Below, one piece after another: positions 43,942 through 55,309 of a stretch of DNA of 64,000 nt (position 1 is its first letter; each line of letters starts with the position of its first letter). A program made the position numbers and the translations under genes. The DNA comes from Musa acuminata AAA Group. Taxonomy: Eukaryota; Streptophyta; Magnoliopsida; Zingiberales; Musaceae. The DNA is taken from the NCBI RefSeq assembly GCF_036884655.1, contig NC_088355.1, positions 17,219,501 to 17,283,500 of the forward strand. The letters run 5' to 3'. The notes below the pieces were generated by a model. The model had not been told where the DNA came from, searched no databases, and worked only from the letters and a program-made list of their open reading frames with translations.

Positions 43942-46267
43942 TGTTAGGATCGAGAGCACTAAGAGGGGGGGGGGTGAATTAGTGCAGCGGAAATCTTACA
44001 GCAATTAAAAACCAAAAGCTGCGTTCGTTCAAAAACTATTATGATGCAAAAGCAAATTCTCAGTTTGTATCTAAGTGCAGTTTGCGTCTAAGCGCAGATT
44101 GCGTCTAAGCGCAGTTTTGCGTCTAAGCGCAGTTTACGTCTAAACTCAGATTTACGTCTAAATGCAGTTTTACGTCTAAACGCAGATTTACGTCTAAACG
44201 CAGATTTACGTCTAAACACAGATTTACGTCTAAACGTAGTTTTACGTCTAAACACAGATTTACGTCTAAACTCAGATTTACGTCTTAAACTCAAATTTAC
44301 GTCTAAACGCAGATTTACGTCTAAACGCAGTTTTACGTCTAGACGCAGATTTACGTCTAAACTTTGAAACTTGTTTGTATACTCGCAGAAGGAAGTATGC
44401 AGTTGAAATCAAGACGTAAACGTGAACTGAGATCTGATGATTGAGCGAGGAAAGCCGATTTACGTCTGAATGCAGTTTTACGTCTAAATGTTGAAAACTC
44501 GTTCGTAAAATTGTAGAGGACAGTTTGCAGTTATCAATAGGATCAAAATGTAAGTGTAAACTGCAAAGAAGCTCGTTCGTAAAAGCACGGAAGACAGTTC
44601 TGCAGAATCAAACGTAAACGTAAACTGTAATGTATGAAAATACGAATTTACGTCTGAATGCAGATTCGGAAGAACAGCACTTAGAACTTGTTCGTGAAAG
44701 CGCAGAGAGCAGTAGTAATGAAGGAGGTTTGCAGTAATGATAAAGTGCTCGAAAATAAACGCAAACCAGAGATTTAGAGTGGTTCGGTCAGCCTTGACCT
44801 ACTCCACTTTTGGCTTCCTCCACCGACGAGGTTGCCGACGTCAACTAGGGGCCTTCCTTCAATAGGCGAAGGCCAAACTGCCCTTTTACAATTTCTCTCC
44901 TTTTGACAGGCTCAGGAGACAACCTTTACAGACCTTTCTCTCCTCACTTTACAACTGAAAACTTGAAGAACAGAAGGAGGAGACTTAAAGGCTTTACAAC
45001 ACTTTTGAGCTCTTAGAATCACAGAAAAGATCAAGATTTCGGTGTAGGTCTGTCACTTTTCAGTGCTGAATGGGTGGGGTATTTATAGGCCCCAACCCAA
45101 TTCAAAATTCGAGCTCAAAATGATCAAATCGATCAAATCCCAGAATTCTGGGATCAGGCGGTTGCACCTCTTGACTGGAGAGGTGGCACCGCCTGGCAGA
45201 GCTCGAAGACTGAGCTCAGGCGATTGCTCCTCTCTGCCAGAGCTCGACGACTGAGCTCGATGGTTGCATCACCTGGCAGAGCTCGAAGACTGAGCTTGGT
45301 GGTTGCATCACCTGGCAGAGCTCGAAATCTGAGCTCGGTGGTTGCATCACCTGCCAGAGCTCGAAACTGAGCTCAGGCTGATGCACCTCTCTGCCAGAGC
45401 TCGAAGACTGAGCTCGGTGATTGCATCACCTAGCAGAGCTCGAGACTGAGCTCAGGCTGATGCACCTCTCTGCCTGAGCTCGAAGACTGAGCTCGGTGGT
45501 TGCATCGCCTGGCAGAGCTCGGAACTTGAGCTCTGGCGGTGCAACCTCTTGACAGAGGAGGTTGCACCGCCCAGTCTAGCTCGAAGACTGAGCTCTGGGC
45601 GGTTGCACCTCTTGGCTGGGGCGGTTGCACCTCCCAGCCTCGCAGCCCTGGCGGTTGCACCTCCTGGCTGGGGCGGTTGCACCTCCCAACCTCACAGCCC
45701 AGGCGGTTGCACCTCCTGGCTGGGGCGGTTGCACCTCCTGGTGCAATCAGGGTCCGAATGGTTCACTCCATTCGGCCCAATTTGAATCTTTTCAGGGGCC
45801 CAATTGCCCCAAGATTAAGCTAATGGGATCACCTCCCATTTTCATACTTAATCATCATGCTAACTACGATTAACTCTAAGACAACTTCTGCAGCTTTGCT
45901 CCGATGCGTCAATCGCTTCTTCCGGCGAGTTTCCGGCCAACTTCCGTCGATCATCCGATAAACCCTTGGTGATCCTTCTGCGGACATCCGGCATACTCCT
46001 GGACTTTGCGACGATCCACTTGGCGAGTTCCGACGAGCTTCGCTTGGCAAGCTTCTGGACTTCTCGGATATGTTCTCGTTGAACCTCCGACGACCGTCCG
46101 AACTTCCGTCGAACTCTCGAACTCCCAACGTGATCATGATCTTGACTCCGGCGCAACACCTGCTGCTTGTCTTACTCTCATCGTAGTTAATCCTGCACAC
46201 TTATCTCAACACATAGATTAGATAACAAATGACAATTGACTTCATCATCAAAATCCGAGATTCAACA
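43942..46267 (-). repeat. 5' LTR of element B
   Basis: 2326 bp, the same plan as the 3' LTR. It would drive the genomic RNA from its TATA box (45080-45087). 18-bp array at about 44080-44360 with one additional unit; G run of 10. Confidence 0.95.
45080..45087 (-). promoter_or_regulatory. TATA box of B 5' LTR
   Basis: TATAAATA within GGGGCCTATAAATACCCC (minus strand), about 1140 bp upstream of the LTR end, so R/U5 is unusually long and contains the 18-bp array. Confidence 0.8.
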
Positions 46268-47203
46268 ATTTTCAGTTCCACGAATGAATCTCTTTGTGAA
46301 TCATTTGCTAAAAGTATGAGTCTTGAATTTGAAATGAGTTTGATGGGGGAATTAACTTTCTTTTTAGGCTTACAAATCAAACAACTAAGTAGTGGTATTT
46401 TTCTTAGTCAAACAAAATATGCTTTAGATTTGCTAAAAAGGTTTAATATGGATACCTAAAAGGCTATCAATACTCCTATGAGTACCTCCACTAAGTTAGA
46501 CATTGATGAAAGTGGAGAAAGCTTTGATCAAAAAGCTTATAGGGGTATGATAGGAAGTTTACTATACCTCACCGCAACTAGACCGGATATTATGTTTAGT
46601 GTAGGTCTTTATGCTAGGTTTCAATCTAATCCTAAGATATCTCATCTTAAAGCAGTTAAGAGAATTCTTAGATATCTTAAAGGTACCATTAATCTAGGAT
46701 TATGGTATCCAAAATCCAAGAACTTTAAACTAATTGCATATGCTGATGTGGATTTTGCTAGATGTAGATTAGATAGAAAAAGCACATCCGGAACATATCA
46801 ATTTTTAGGACATGCACTTGTTTCTTGGTCTTCCAAGAAACAAAACTCGGTTGCACTATCTACAATCGAAGCTGAATACATTACAGCTAGTGCATGTTGT
46901 GCACAAGTTGTGTGGATGAAAAACACTTTAGAGGATTATAAGATTTATCTTAAAAATATTCCCATAAAATGTGATAACACAAGTGTAATATGTTTAACAA
47001 AAAATCTCATTCAATACTCTAGAACTAAACATATTGATATTAGGCATTACTTTATATGAGATCATGTTAATAATCATGATGTAATCTTAGAGTTTATTGA
47101 TACGAAATATCAATTAGCTGATATCTTTATAAAACCTTTAAGTGAAGAACAATATAATTTTATTAGCAGAGAGTTAGGAATGTTAATTTGTCCAAATGTA
47201 TGA
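46268..47203 (+). pseudogene. Element A pol, part 2 (rest of RT and RNase H)
   Basis: Picks up the A RT right after the B insertion ([48 protein letters not shown]) and continues through RNase H ([43 protein letters not shown]). Stops at 46456-46459 and 47057-47059; the latter is shared with D at 55163-55165. The normal Pol end ...MLICPNV with TGA is at 47201-47203. Confidence 0.9.
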
Positions 47204-47313
47204 ATTTGATGTATATATTTTCCGGACTATCTTTTTGTATTTCATAAATGGAGCTTTTAAGAACTTATTTCATTTTTATCTTCCTTGTTATCAAGTTTAC
47301 TTCGTACCCTTAC
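47204..47313 (+). other. Element A 3' UTR, first piece
   Basis: Non-coding sequence after pol (GTATATATTTTCCGGAC...), interrupted at TTCGTACCCTTAC by a solo LTR. It continues at 49615. Confidence 0.7.
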
Positions 47314-48472
47314 TGTTGAATCTCGGATTTTGATGATGAAGTCAATTGTCATTTGTTATCTAATCTATGTGTTGAGATAAGTGTGCAGGATTAACTACGA
47401 TGAGAGTAAGACAAGCAGCAGGAGTTGCGCCGGAGTCAAGATCATGATCACGTTGGGAGTTCGAGAGTTCGACGGAAGTTCGGACGGTCGTCGGAGGTTC
47501 AGAGAGAACAGATCCGAGAAGTCCAGAAGCTTGCCAAGCGAAGCTCGTCGGAACTCGCCAAGTGGATCGTCGCAAAGTCCAGGAGTATGCCGGATGTCCG
47601 CAGAAGGATCACCGAGGGTTATCGGTTGATCGACGGAAGTTGGCCGGAAACTCGCCGGAAGAAGCGATTGACGCATCGGAGCAAGCTGCAGAAGTTGTCT
47701 TAGAGATAATCGTAGTTAGCACGATGATTAAGCATGAAAATGGGAGGTGATCCCATTAGCTTAATCTTGGGGCAATTGGGCCCCTGAAAAGATTCAAAGT
47801 GGGTCGAATGGAGTGAACCATTCGGACCCTGATTGCACCAGGAGGTGCAACCGCCCCAGCCAGGAGGTGCAACCGCCTGGGCTGTGGGGCTGGGAGGTGC
47901 AACCGCCCCAGCCAGGAGGTGCAACCGCCTGGGCTGTGGGGCTGGGAGGTGCAACCGCCCCAGCCAGGAGGTGCAACCGCCAGGGGTGCACGGCTGGGAG
48001 GTGCAACCGCCCCAGCCAAGAGGTTGCACCGCCAGAGCTCAAGTTCCGAGCTCTGCCAGGCGATGCAACCACAGAGCTCAGTCTTCGAGCTCTAGCAGAG
48101 TGGTGCATCAGCCTGAGCTCAGTCTCGAGCCTTGCTAGGTGATGCATTCACCAAGCTCAGTCTTCGAGCTCTGGCAGAATGGTGCATCAGCTTGAGCTCA
48201 GTTTGGAGCTCTGCCAAGTGATGCAACCACCGAGCTCAGATTTCGAGCTCTGCCAGGTGATGCAACCACCAAGCTCAGTCTTCGAGCTCTGCCAGGTGAT
48301 GCAACCATCGAGCTCAGTCTTCGAGCTCTGGCAGAGAGAAGCAATCGGCAGAGCTCAGTCTTCGAGCTCTGCCAGGCGGTGCCACCTCTCCAGTCGAGAG
48401 GTGCAACCGCCAGATCCCAGAAATTCTGGGATTTGACAGTTTTGAGCTCGAATTTTGAATTGGGTTGGGGCC

Positions 48473-48480
48473 TATAAATA
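48473..48480 (+). promoter_or_regulatory. TATA box of the solo LTR
   Basis: TATAAATA in GGGGCCTATAAATACCCC. An isolated LTR promoter could still start transcription into the flanking element A sequence. Confidence 0.7.
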
Positions 48481-49197
48481 CCCCACCCATTCAGCACTGA
48501 AGAGATACAGACCTATACTGAAATTGTGATCTTTTCTGTGATTCTAAAGAGCTCAAAAGTGTTGTAAAACCTTTAAGTCTCCTCCTTCTGTTCTTCAAGT
48601 TTTCAATTATAAAGTGAGGAGAGAAAGGTCTGTAAAGGTTGTCTCCTAAGCCTGTCAAAAGGAGAGAAACTGTAAGAGGGAAGTTTGGCCTTCGCCCATT
48701 GAAGGAAGGCACCTAGTTGACGTCGGCAACCTCATCGGTGGAGGAAGCCAAAAGTGGAGTAGGTCAAGGCTGACCGAACCACTCTAAATCTCTGGTTTGC
48801 GTTTACTTTCGAGCACTTTATCATTACTGCAAACCTCCCTCATCACTACTGCTCTCTGCGCTTTCACGAACAAGTTCTAAGTGCTGTTCTTCCAAATCTG
48901 CATTCAGACGTAAACTCGAATTTTCATACATTACAGTTTACGTTTACGTTTGATTCTGCAGAACTGTTTTCTGTGTTTCTACGAACGAGCTTCCTTGTAG
49001 TTTATGCTTACATTTTAATCCTATTGATAACTGCAATCTGTCCTCTACGATTTTACGAACGAGTTTCAACGTTTAGACGTAAAACTGCATTCAGACGTAA
49101 ATCGGCTTTCTTCGCTCAATCATCAGATTTCAGTTCACGTTTACGTCTTAGTTTCAACTGCATACTGCCTTCTGCGAGTATACAAACGAGTTTCAAA

Positions 49198-49490
49198 GTT
49201 TAGACGTAAATCTGCGTCTAACTGCGTTTAGACGTAAATCTGCGTTTAGACGTAAAACTGCGTTTAGACGTAAAACTGCGTTTAGACGTAAAACTACGTT
49301 TAGACGTAAATCTGCGTTTAGACGTAAAACTACGTTTAGACGTAAAACTGCGTTTAGACGTAAATTTGCGTTTAGACGTAAATCTGAGTTTAGACGCAAA
49401 ACTGCGCTTAGACGCAATCTGCGCTTAGACGCAAAACTGCGCTTAGACGCAATCTGCGCTTAGACGCAAACTGCACTTAGATACAAACTG
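49198..49490 (+). repeat. 18-bp tandem array in the solo LTR
   Basis: Units of GACGTAAATCTGCGTTTA and variants, the reverse complement of the arrays in the minus-strand LTRs. It lies downstream of the TATA box. Confidence 0.9.
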
Positions 49491-49614
49491 AGAATTTGCT
49501 TTTGCATCATAATAGTTTTTGAACGAACGCAGTTTTTGGTTTTTAATTTATTATAAGATTTCCGGTGCACTAATTCACCCCCCCCCTCTTAGTGCTCTCG
49601 ATCCTAACACTTAC

Positions 49615-50334
49615 TTCATCACTTAATGATTTTTGATACACTTAATCACTTCATAGATTTCATTGACAAATATATCTCTCACGGATTTCACTCTTATGAA
49701 TTTTTTGTAAGAAATGGATTTGATGTGATCATTTATGGAATTTCTTTTATTCTTTCACATGAATTCTTTCTTAATGAAAGAAAATTTTATATGAATTTTT
49801 TTACTGTGAGATGAACACTTGCAAGAGTGAGGATTTGATTTCACATGAATATCTTGATCCTTGTGAAAATTGAAGCATGATTTAATGAAATTCTTTTATC
49901 GTTTTTTACTTGATTCAAATCATTTCATAAAGTTGATTTTTAATGGATTTTTTCCTTTCTTTCCTTCTTCGTGTAAAGTCTTGATGAAAAAAAAGGGGAG
50001 AAGTTGATGAAAGCTATCGCTTTAATGTTGATAATATTTAATGTTGAGAACTTTTGAATGATACCATGTCATGAATGCTAGAAATATGAATGATACCAAA
50101 ATATAGTAAATTGTATCTTAATGTAAATGCTTATGTGCTTTTCATTTGAAACATATTGAAATATGGCAAAAACATATCTTATCGTATCAAATCAATAAAT
50201 GTCTTTCATATAAGATATCTAGAGCATAACTTGTAATTTTAAACATGATATCTTGCCATAGAATGATGAATTGCTATCTTTATCATCTTTCATATTTGAA
50301 ATATCTTACTTGAAAATGGATGTCATGACTTGAC
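49615..50334 (+). other. Element A 3' UTR, second piece (end missing)
   Basis: Continues the A 3' region with an auxiliary purine tract AAAAAAAAGGGGAGAAG (49987-50003) and CATGATACC/ATTTGAAAT words, matching the D 3' region (55380-56090) down to ATGGATGTCATGACTT. The last part, including palindromes and the polypurine tract, is missing before the LTR at 50335. Confidence 0.7.
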
Positions 50335-51514
50335 TGTTGAATCTTGGATTTTAATGATGAAGTCAACTGTGTATCGTTTGGTCTAATCTATATGTTGAGA
50401 AAAGTGTGCAAGATTAACTACGATAGCAGTAAGACATAAAGCAAGTATTGTGCCGGAGTCACAATCGAGATCTCGTTGGGAGTTCAAGAGTTTATCGGAA
50501 GTCTAGACGTTCGTTAGAAGTTCTGTTGGAACCAACCGAGAAGTCCAGAAGCTTGCCAAAAAAGCTCATTGGAACTCACCAATAAGATCGTTGTAAAGTC
50601 AAGGAGCTTGCCGGGAGTCCACCAGAACATTGTCGAGAGTTCATCGGATGTTCACCGGAAGTTCGCCAGAAGCTCACCGGAAGAGCAATTGAAACACCAG
50701 AACAAGAAGTGCTATGATTATGTTTTAGTTATTGTAGTTAGTACATAGTTTAAGTTAGGATTAGGAGGTAATCCTACTAACTTAATTAGGGGCCAACTAG
50801 GCACTTAAGAGGGCTGAAATGGGCTGGATTGAGTAGCTCATTTAGCAATTGAAAGCCTAACCGACGATGGCACCGCTTGGGAGACTCGGTCTCCCAGGTG
50901 GTATGGGTGGTGGTACAGCCCAGTACCCCAAAATCCGAGGATGGGATACTTTTAGGCTCCAATTTTGAATCCATTATAGCCTATAAAAACTTCACCCTTT
51001 TCTGCATGAAAGAGCATGAAAGTATTGGGATAATCTTGAGTAATTGGGGTGTAAAAGTATTGTAAACAAAGTACTAGAGTCCTCCTCCTTCCTTCCTAAG
51101 TTTTGAAATCATTTAAGAGAGGTGTGAGACTTGTAAGGGTTCTCTCCTAAACCCGAGAAAAGGAAAAGTGCTATAAAGAAGTGGTTGGTCTTGGCCTATT
51201 GAAGGAAGGCCTTTAGTGGACGCTGGTGACCTCGTCAGAGGAGGAATCCAAAAGTGGATGTAGGTCACATTGATCGAACCACTCTAAATTCTAGTTTGCT
51301 TTTCATTTGTACAATTTATATTACTACAAATCTCCATAATCCTCTCTTGTACTTTTACGAAAGCTTTCAAGTTCAACTTCTCTCCAAAACAAATTGAATC
51401 GAAACCATTTTTGTCGGAATCGATTTTAAACAAAATGAATAATTTTTTGAAATTACGAAAGTTTTCCGCTGCACTAATTCACCCCCTGTCGTAGTGCCGC
51501 TCTTGATCCTAACA
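50335..51514 (+). repeat. Element D 5' LTR (middle LTR of the composite)
   Basis: 1180 bp, TGTTGAATCTTGG to GATCCTAACA. It is followed by a primer site but not preceded by a polypurine tract. TATA box TATAAAAA at 50992-50999. It is closest to the LTR at 56261 (both read GTGCAAGATTAACTACG) and somewhat further from the A 5' LTR. It is shorter than its partner in the palindrome region upstream of the TATA box. Confidence 0.85.
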
Positions 51515-51516
51515 AT

Positions 51517-51528
51517 TGGTATCAGAGC
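51517..51528 (+). promoter_or_regulatory. D primer-binding site
   Basis: TGGTATCAGAGC two bases after the LTR, complementary to the initiator Met-tRNA. Confidence 0.9.
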
Positions 51529-51564
51529 AAGGTTCACTCTCAATTGGTTTTAAACCCAAGAGAG

Positions 51565-53150
51565 ATGGCATTTGTCGGTAACCAAAAAGGCCATTCAATT
51601 ACATGTCCATCCATGTTTAATGGGACTGATTACACATATTAGAAGCCTAGAATGAGAATCTTCCTAATTTTAATGGATTTCAAATTATGGAATATTGTAG
51701 AAAATGACTTTCAAAAGTCTTCTTTTCCAATGAACGATTGGAATGAGTTGGAGAAGAAGACTTTCACTTTAAACGCAGAGGCTATGAATGCCTTATTTTG
51801 TGCATTAGATAAAAACGAGTTTAATCGAGTATCAATTTGTAAAACGGCTTTTGATATTTAGCACACACTCGAAGTGACTCATGAAGGCACTAGTAGAGTG
51901 AAAGAGTCAAAAATTAATCTTCTAGTGCACACTTATGAATTATTTCGAATGAAACCGAGTGAGACCATTGGAGACATGTACACCCGATTTACGAATGTCG
52001 TCAATGGTCTAAAAGGACTTGGTAAAGGTTTCTCGGATTTTGAACTCGTTAATAAAGTTTTAAGATCCCTTCCAAAGAGTTGGGATCCTAAAGTCACGGT
52101 CATTCAAGAGACCAAAGATTTAAATAATTTTCCTCTTGAAGAATTAATTAAGTCACTAATGACCTATGAAATGACATGTAAAGCTTATGAAGAGCTTGAG
52201 GATACCCTTCCAAAGAACATGAAGGATATGGCACTAAGAACACAAGAAGACCACTTGAAAGAAAACTCAAGTTATGAGGACTTTGATGATGACATGGCAC
52301 TTTTAACAAAGAAGTTCAAAAGATTCATAAAAAGAAATAAATTTAAAAATGATACTAAAAGTAAATTTGAACCTAAGAAAGAACAAGTGATATGTTATGA
52401 ATACAAGAAGCCAGGACACTTCAAGAGTGAATGTCCGCAAGTAAAGAGGAGGCAACCAAAGAAGAAGGCTCTTAAAGCAACATGGGATAACTCAAGTGCA
52501 TCCAAAGAAAATGAGCCAACCAACACCGAGCAAGATGCTCACTATACACTATGGGCATTGGAGATGAGGTAACAAGTTCAATTGATGCAAATTTATCATT
52601 TGATGAACTATTAAATACTTTTTATGATTTATTTGATGAATGTAAATTAATTAGTAAAAAATATAAATTGTTGAAAAAAGAGCATGCTACTCTTATTAGT
52701 GATTTCGATAGATTAAAAGTTAAGCACAATGATAATTTGGCTCTATGTACAAAATGTCATGAAGTAGAAACACTTAGAAAGGAAAACTTGCTACTCAAAG
52801 AAACCTTAGAAAAATTTGAGGTTGGTAGCAAGTCGTTGAACATGATCCTTGCCAATAAGGGTCACGTTCATAAAAGAAGTAGAATCGGATTTGTGAGTAG
52901 CTCTCACCAAAATCCAACCACCTTTGTTAAAGGCCCTATCTTGTATATTTCACCCCAAAAGAAATGCAACATTAGATGCAAACTTGGACATGTAGCTTAT
53001 CATTGTCCATTTAAGAAGTGTAGTCCACACAAATTGATTTGGGTTCCTAAAGGAACCATAAAGAACTCTATGCAAAATGATAAGATAAGCCGATCGATTT
53101 TTGAGGCACCCAAGGTCAAATGAGTACCTAAAGATCATCCTTTTTTGTAG
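51565..53150 (+). pseudogene. Element D gag
   Basis: Sirevirus Gag starting at ATG 51565 (MAFVGNQKGHSIT). Capsid motifs are KTFTLNAEAMNALFCALDK, THEGTSRVKESK and MKPSETIGDMYTRF. The knuckle CYEYKKPGHFKSEC has Tyr in place of the second Cys. The second cluster is CNIRCKLGHVAYHC. Stops at 51640-51642 and 51859-51861 and a frameshift near 52560 break it. It ends in UAG at 53148-53150 in frame with the protease. Confidence 0.9.
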
Positions 53151-55309
53151 AAACATATACCATCACAAGCTAGGAGCAAGAAATGGTACCTTGATAGTGG
53201 ATGCTCAAGATATATGATTGGAGATCCATCTCAATTCTCTAAACTCACTAGCCTAGACGAAGGATATGTCACCTTCGGAGATAACAACAAGGGTAAAATC
53301 AATGACAAAGGAACTATAGGTAACACATCTAACTTTTTATTTTGAAGATATGTTGTTAGTTGATGGCTTAAAGCATAATATCTTAAGTATTAGTCAATTG
53401 TGTGATAAAGGATACATTATTAGATTTGAATCCAATGCTTGCATTATTGAAAAATCACACAAAAACACATCTATGATTATCTTAAAATAAAATAATGTAT
53501 ACATTATCAACATTAATTATCTGTATAATGAAATATGTTTTTCGATTTTGAATGACGATGCTTGGCTTTGGCATAGGAGATTAGGTCATGCTAGCATGAA
53601 ACTAATCTCTCAAATTTCTTCTAAAAAACTTTAAGAGGAATTCTTTATATCAAGTTCGTCAAAGATAATGTGTGTGATGCATGTCAACTAGAAAAACAAA
53701 TAAAATGTAGCTTCAAACCTAAGAACCAAATAAGCACCTTGAGACCTTTAGAATTGATCCATATGGATTTGTTCGGACTAATTTCTATATCAAGCCTAGG
53801 AGGTAGCAAATATGCATTTGTCATCATGGATGATTATAGTAGATACACATGGACTTATTTTTTGGCACACAAAAGTGAATGCTTTAGGTATTTCTCTAAG
53901 TTTTGTAAACTTGTTTAAAATGAAAATGATTTTATGATTTCGTCAATTCGAAGTGATCACGGTGGTGAATTTCAAAATCATGATTTCTAAGAATTTTATG
54001 AATCTAATGGATACAACCACAACTTCTCTACTCAAAGAAATCCTCAACAAAATGAAGTAGTAGAAAGAAAGAATAGAAACTTATAAGAAATGACTAGAAC
54101 CATGTTAACGAACATAGCCTGTCCAAATATTTTTGGGCCAAAGCTGTAAATACGGCATACTATGTCATGAATAGAATTCTAGTAAGACCATTACTTGCCA
54201 AAATCCCTTATGAGTTGTGGAACAACAAAAAACCCAATGTTATATATTTTAAAGTTTTTGGGTATAAGTGTTTTATCTTGAATGAAAAAGATACATTAGG
54301 AAAATTTAATGTAAAATCCGATGAAGGGATTTTTCTTGGCTATTCTTTAGCTTCTAAAGCATTTCGTATCTTTAACAAAAGAACTTTGATTATAGAAGAA
54401 TCTATTCATATTATTTTTAATGAAGTTTTCAAAGTTAAGAAAAATGATTTTGATGATGATGTTAATTTTGATGCTTTGAATTTAAATGAAACCCTTTCTC
54501 CATCAAGCAATTTGGATGCATCTTCTTCCGAAATATCCTCACCTAAAGATTGGAAGTATGTAGATGCTAATCCTAAGGAGCTAATCATAGGAGACAAATC
54601 AAAAGGGGTTCAAACTCGTTCTTCTCTTAAGAATTTTTGTGTCAGTGTCACTTTTCTCTCCCAAATTGAACCAAAATGCATTGATGAAACCTTGAAAGAT
54701 GATTCATGGGTTATCTCAATGCAAGAAGATTTGAATCAATTTGAGAGAAATTGGGTGTGGAAGCTTGTTCCTAGACCAAATGACCATTTAGCCACAAATC
54801 TAGGATTATAGTACTCCAAATCCGAGAACTTTGAACTAATTACTTAAGCTAATGTAGATTTTACTAGATGTAGATTGGATAGAAAAAGTACATTCGGAAT
54901 ATATCAATTTTTAGGACACGCACTTGTTTCTTGGTCTTCCAAGAAACAAAACTCGGTTGCACTATCTACAACCGAAGCTAAGTACATTACAGCTAGTACA
55001 TATTGTGCACAAGTTGTGTGGATGAAAAACACTTTAGAGGATTATAAGATTCATCTTAAAAATATTCCCATAAAATGTGATAACACAAGTACAATATGTT
55101 TGACAAAAATTTTCATTCAACATTCTAGAACTAAACATATTGATATTAGACATCACTTTATATGAGATCATATCAATAATCATGATGTAATCTTAGAGTT
55201 TATTGATACGAAAAATTAATTAGATGACATCTATACAAAATCTTTAAGTGAAGAACAATTTGATTTCATTAGAAGAGAAATAGGCATGTTAAAATGTCTG
55301 AATGTATGA
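53151..55309 (+). pseudogene. Element D pol with the RT deleted
   Basis: Protease site [13 protein letters not shown] follows the gag UAG in frame. Integrase is present with stops and frameshifts ([39 protein letters not shown]). At about 54790 the sequence jumps from LVPRPNDHL straight to TNLGL, removing about 0.9 kb that holds the whole RT core including YVDD. RNase H follows ([39 protein letters not shown]). Stops at 53488-53490, 53988-53990 and 55163-55165 coincide with stops in A. Pol end TGA 55307-55309. Confidence 0.9.

Larger units (their letters stand above)
36158..46267 (-). mobile_element. Element B: intact autonomous Sirevirus (Ty1/copia)
   Basis: A 10110 bp insertion on the minus strand with TSD ATTTT (36153-36157 and 46268-46272). 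LTRs are 2309 and 2326 bp. Their 17 bp length difference equals one extra 18-bp array unit in the 5' LTR minus one G of a homopolymer; beyond that I could spot only about ten substitutions. It has primer site, polypurine tract, an uninterrupted gag and an uninterrupted pol separated by a single in-frame UAG. It is the only element here that could encode a full replication machinery, and one of the youngest insertions. It sits in the RT gene of element A. Confidence 0.95.
47314..49609 (+). mobile_element. Solo B-type LTR
   Basis: A complete 2296 bp LTR, TGTTGAATCTCGG to CGATCCTAACA, flanked by TSD CTTAC (47309-47313 and 49610-49614) with no internal region. This is the product of recombination between the two LTRs of a former B-family element. 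Contents: GGTGCAACC repeats and GAGCTC palindromes (47836-48410), TATA box 48473-48480, and the 18-bp array AAACTGCGTTTAGACGTA (about 49198-49490) in sense orientation. Confidence 0.95.
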
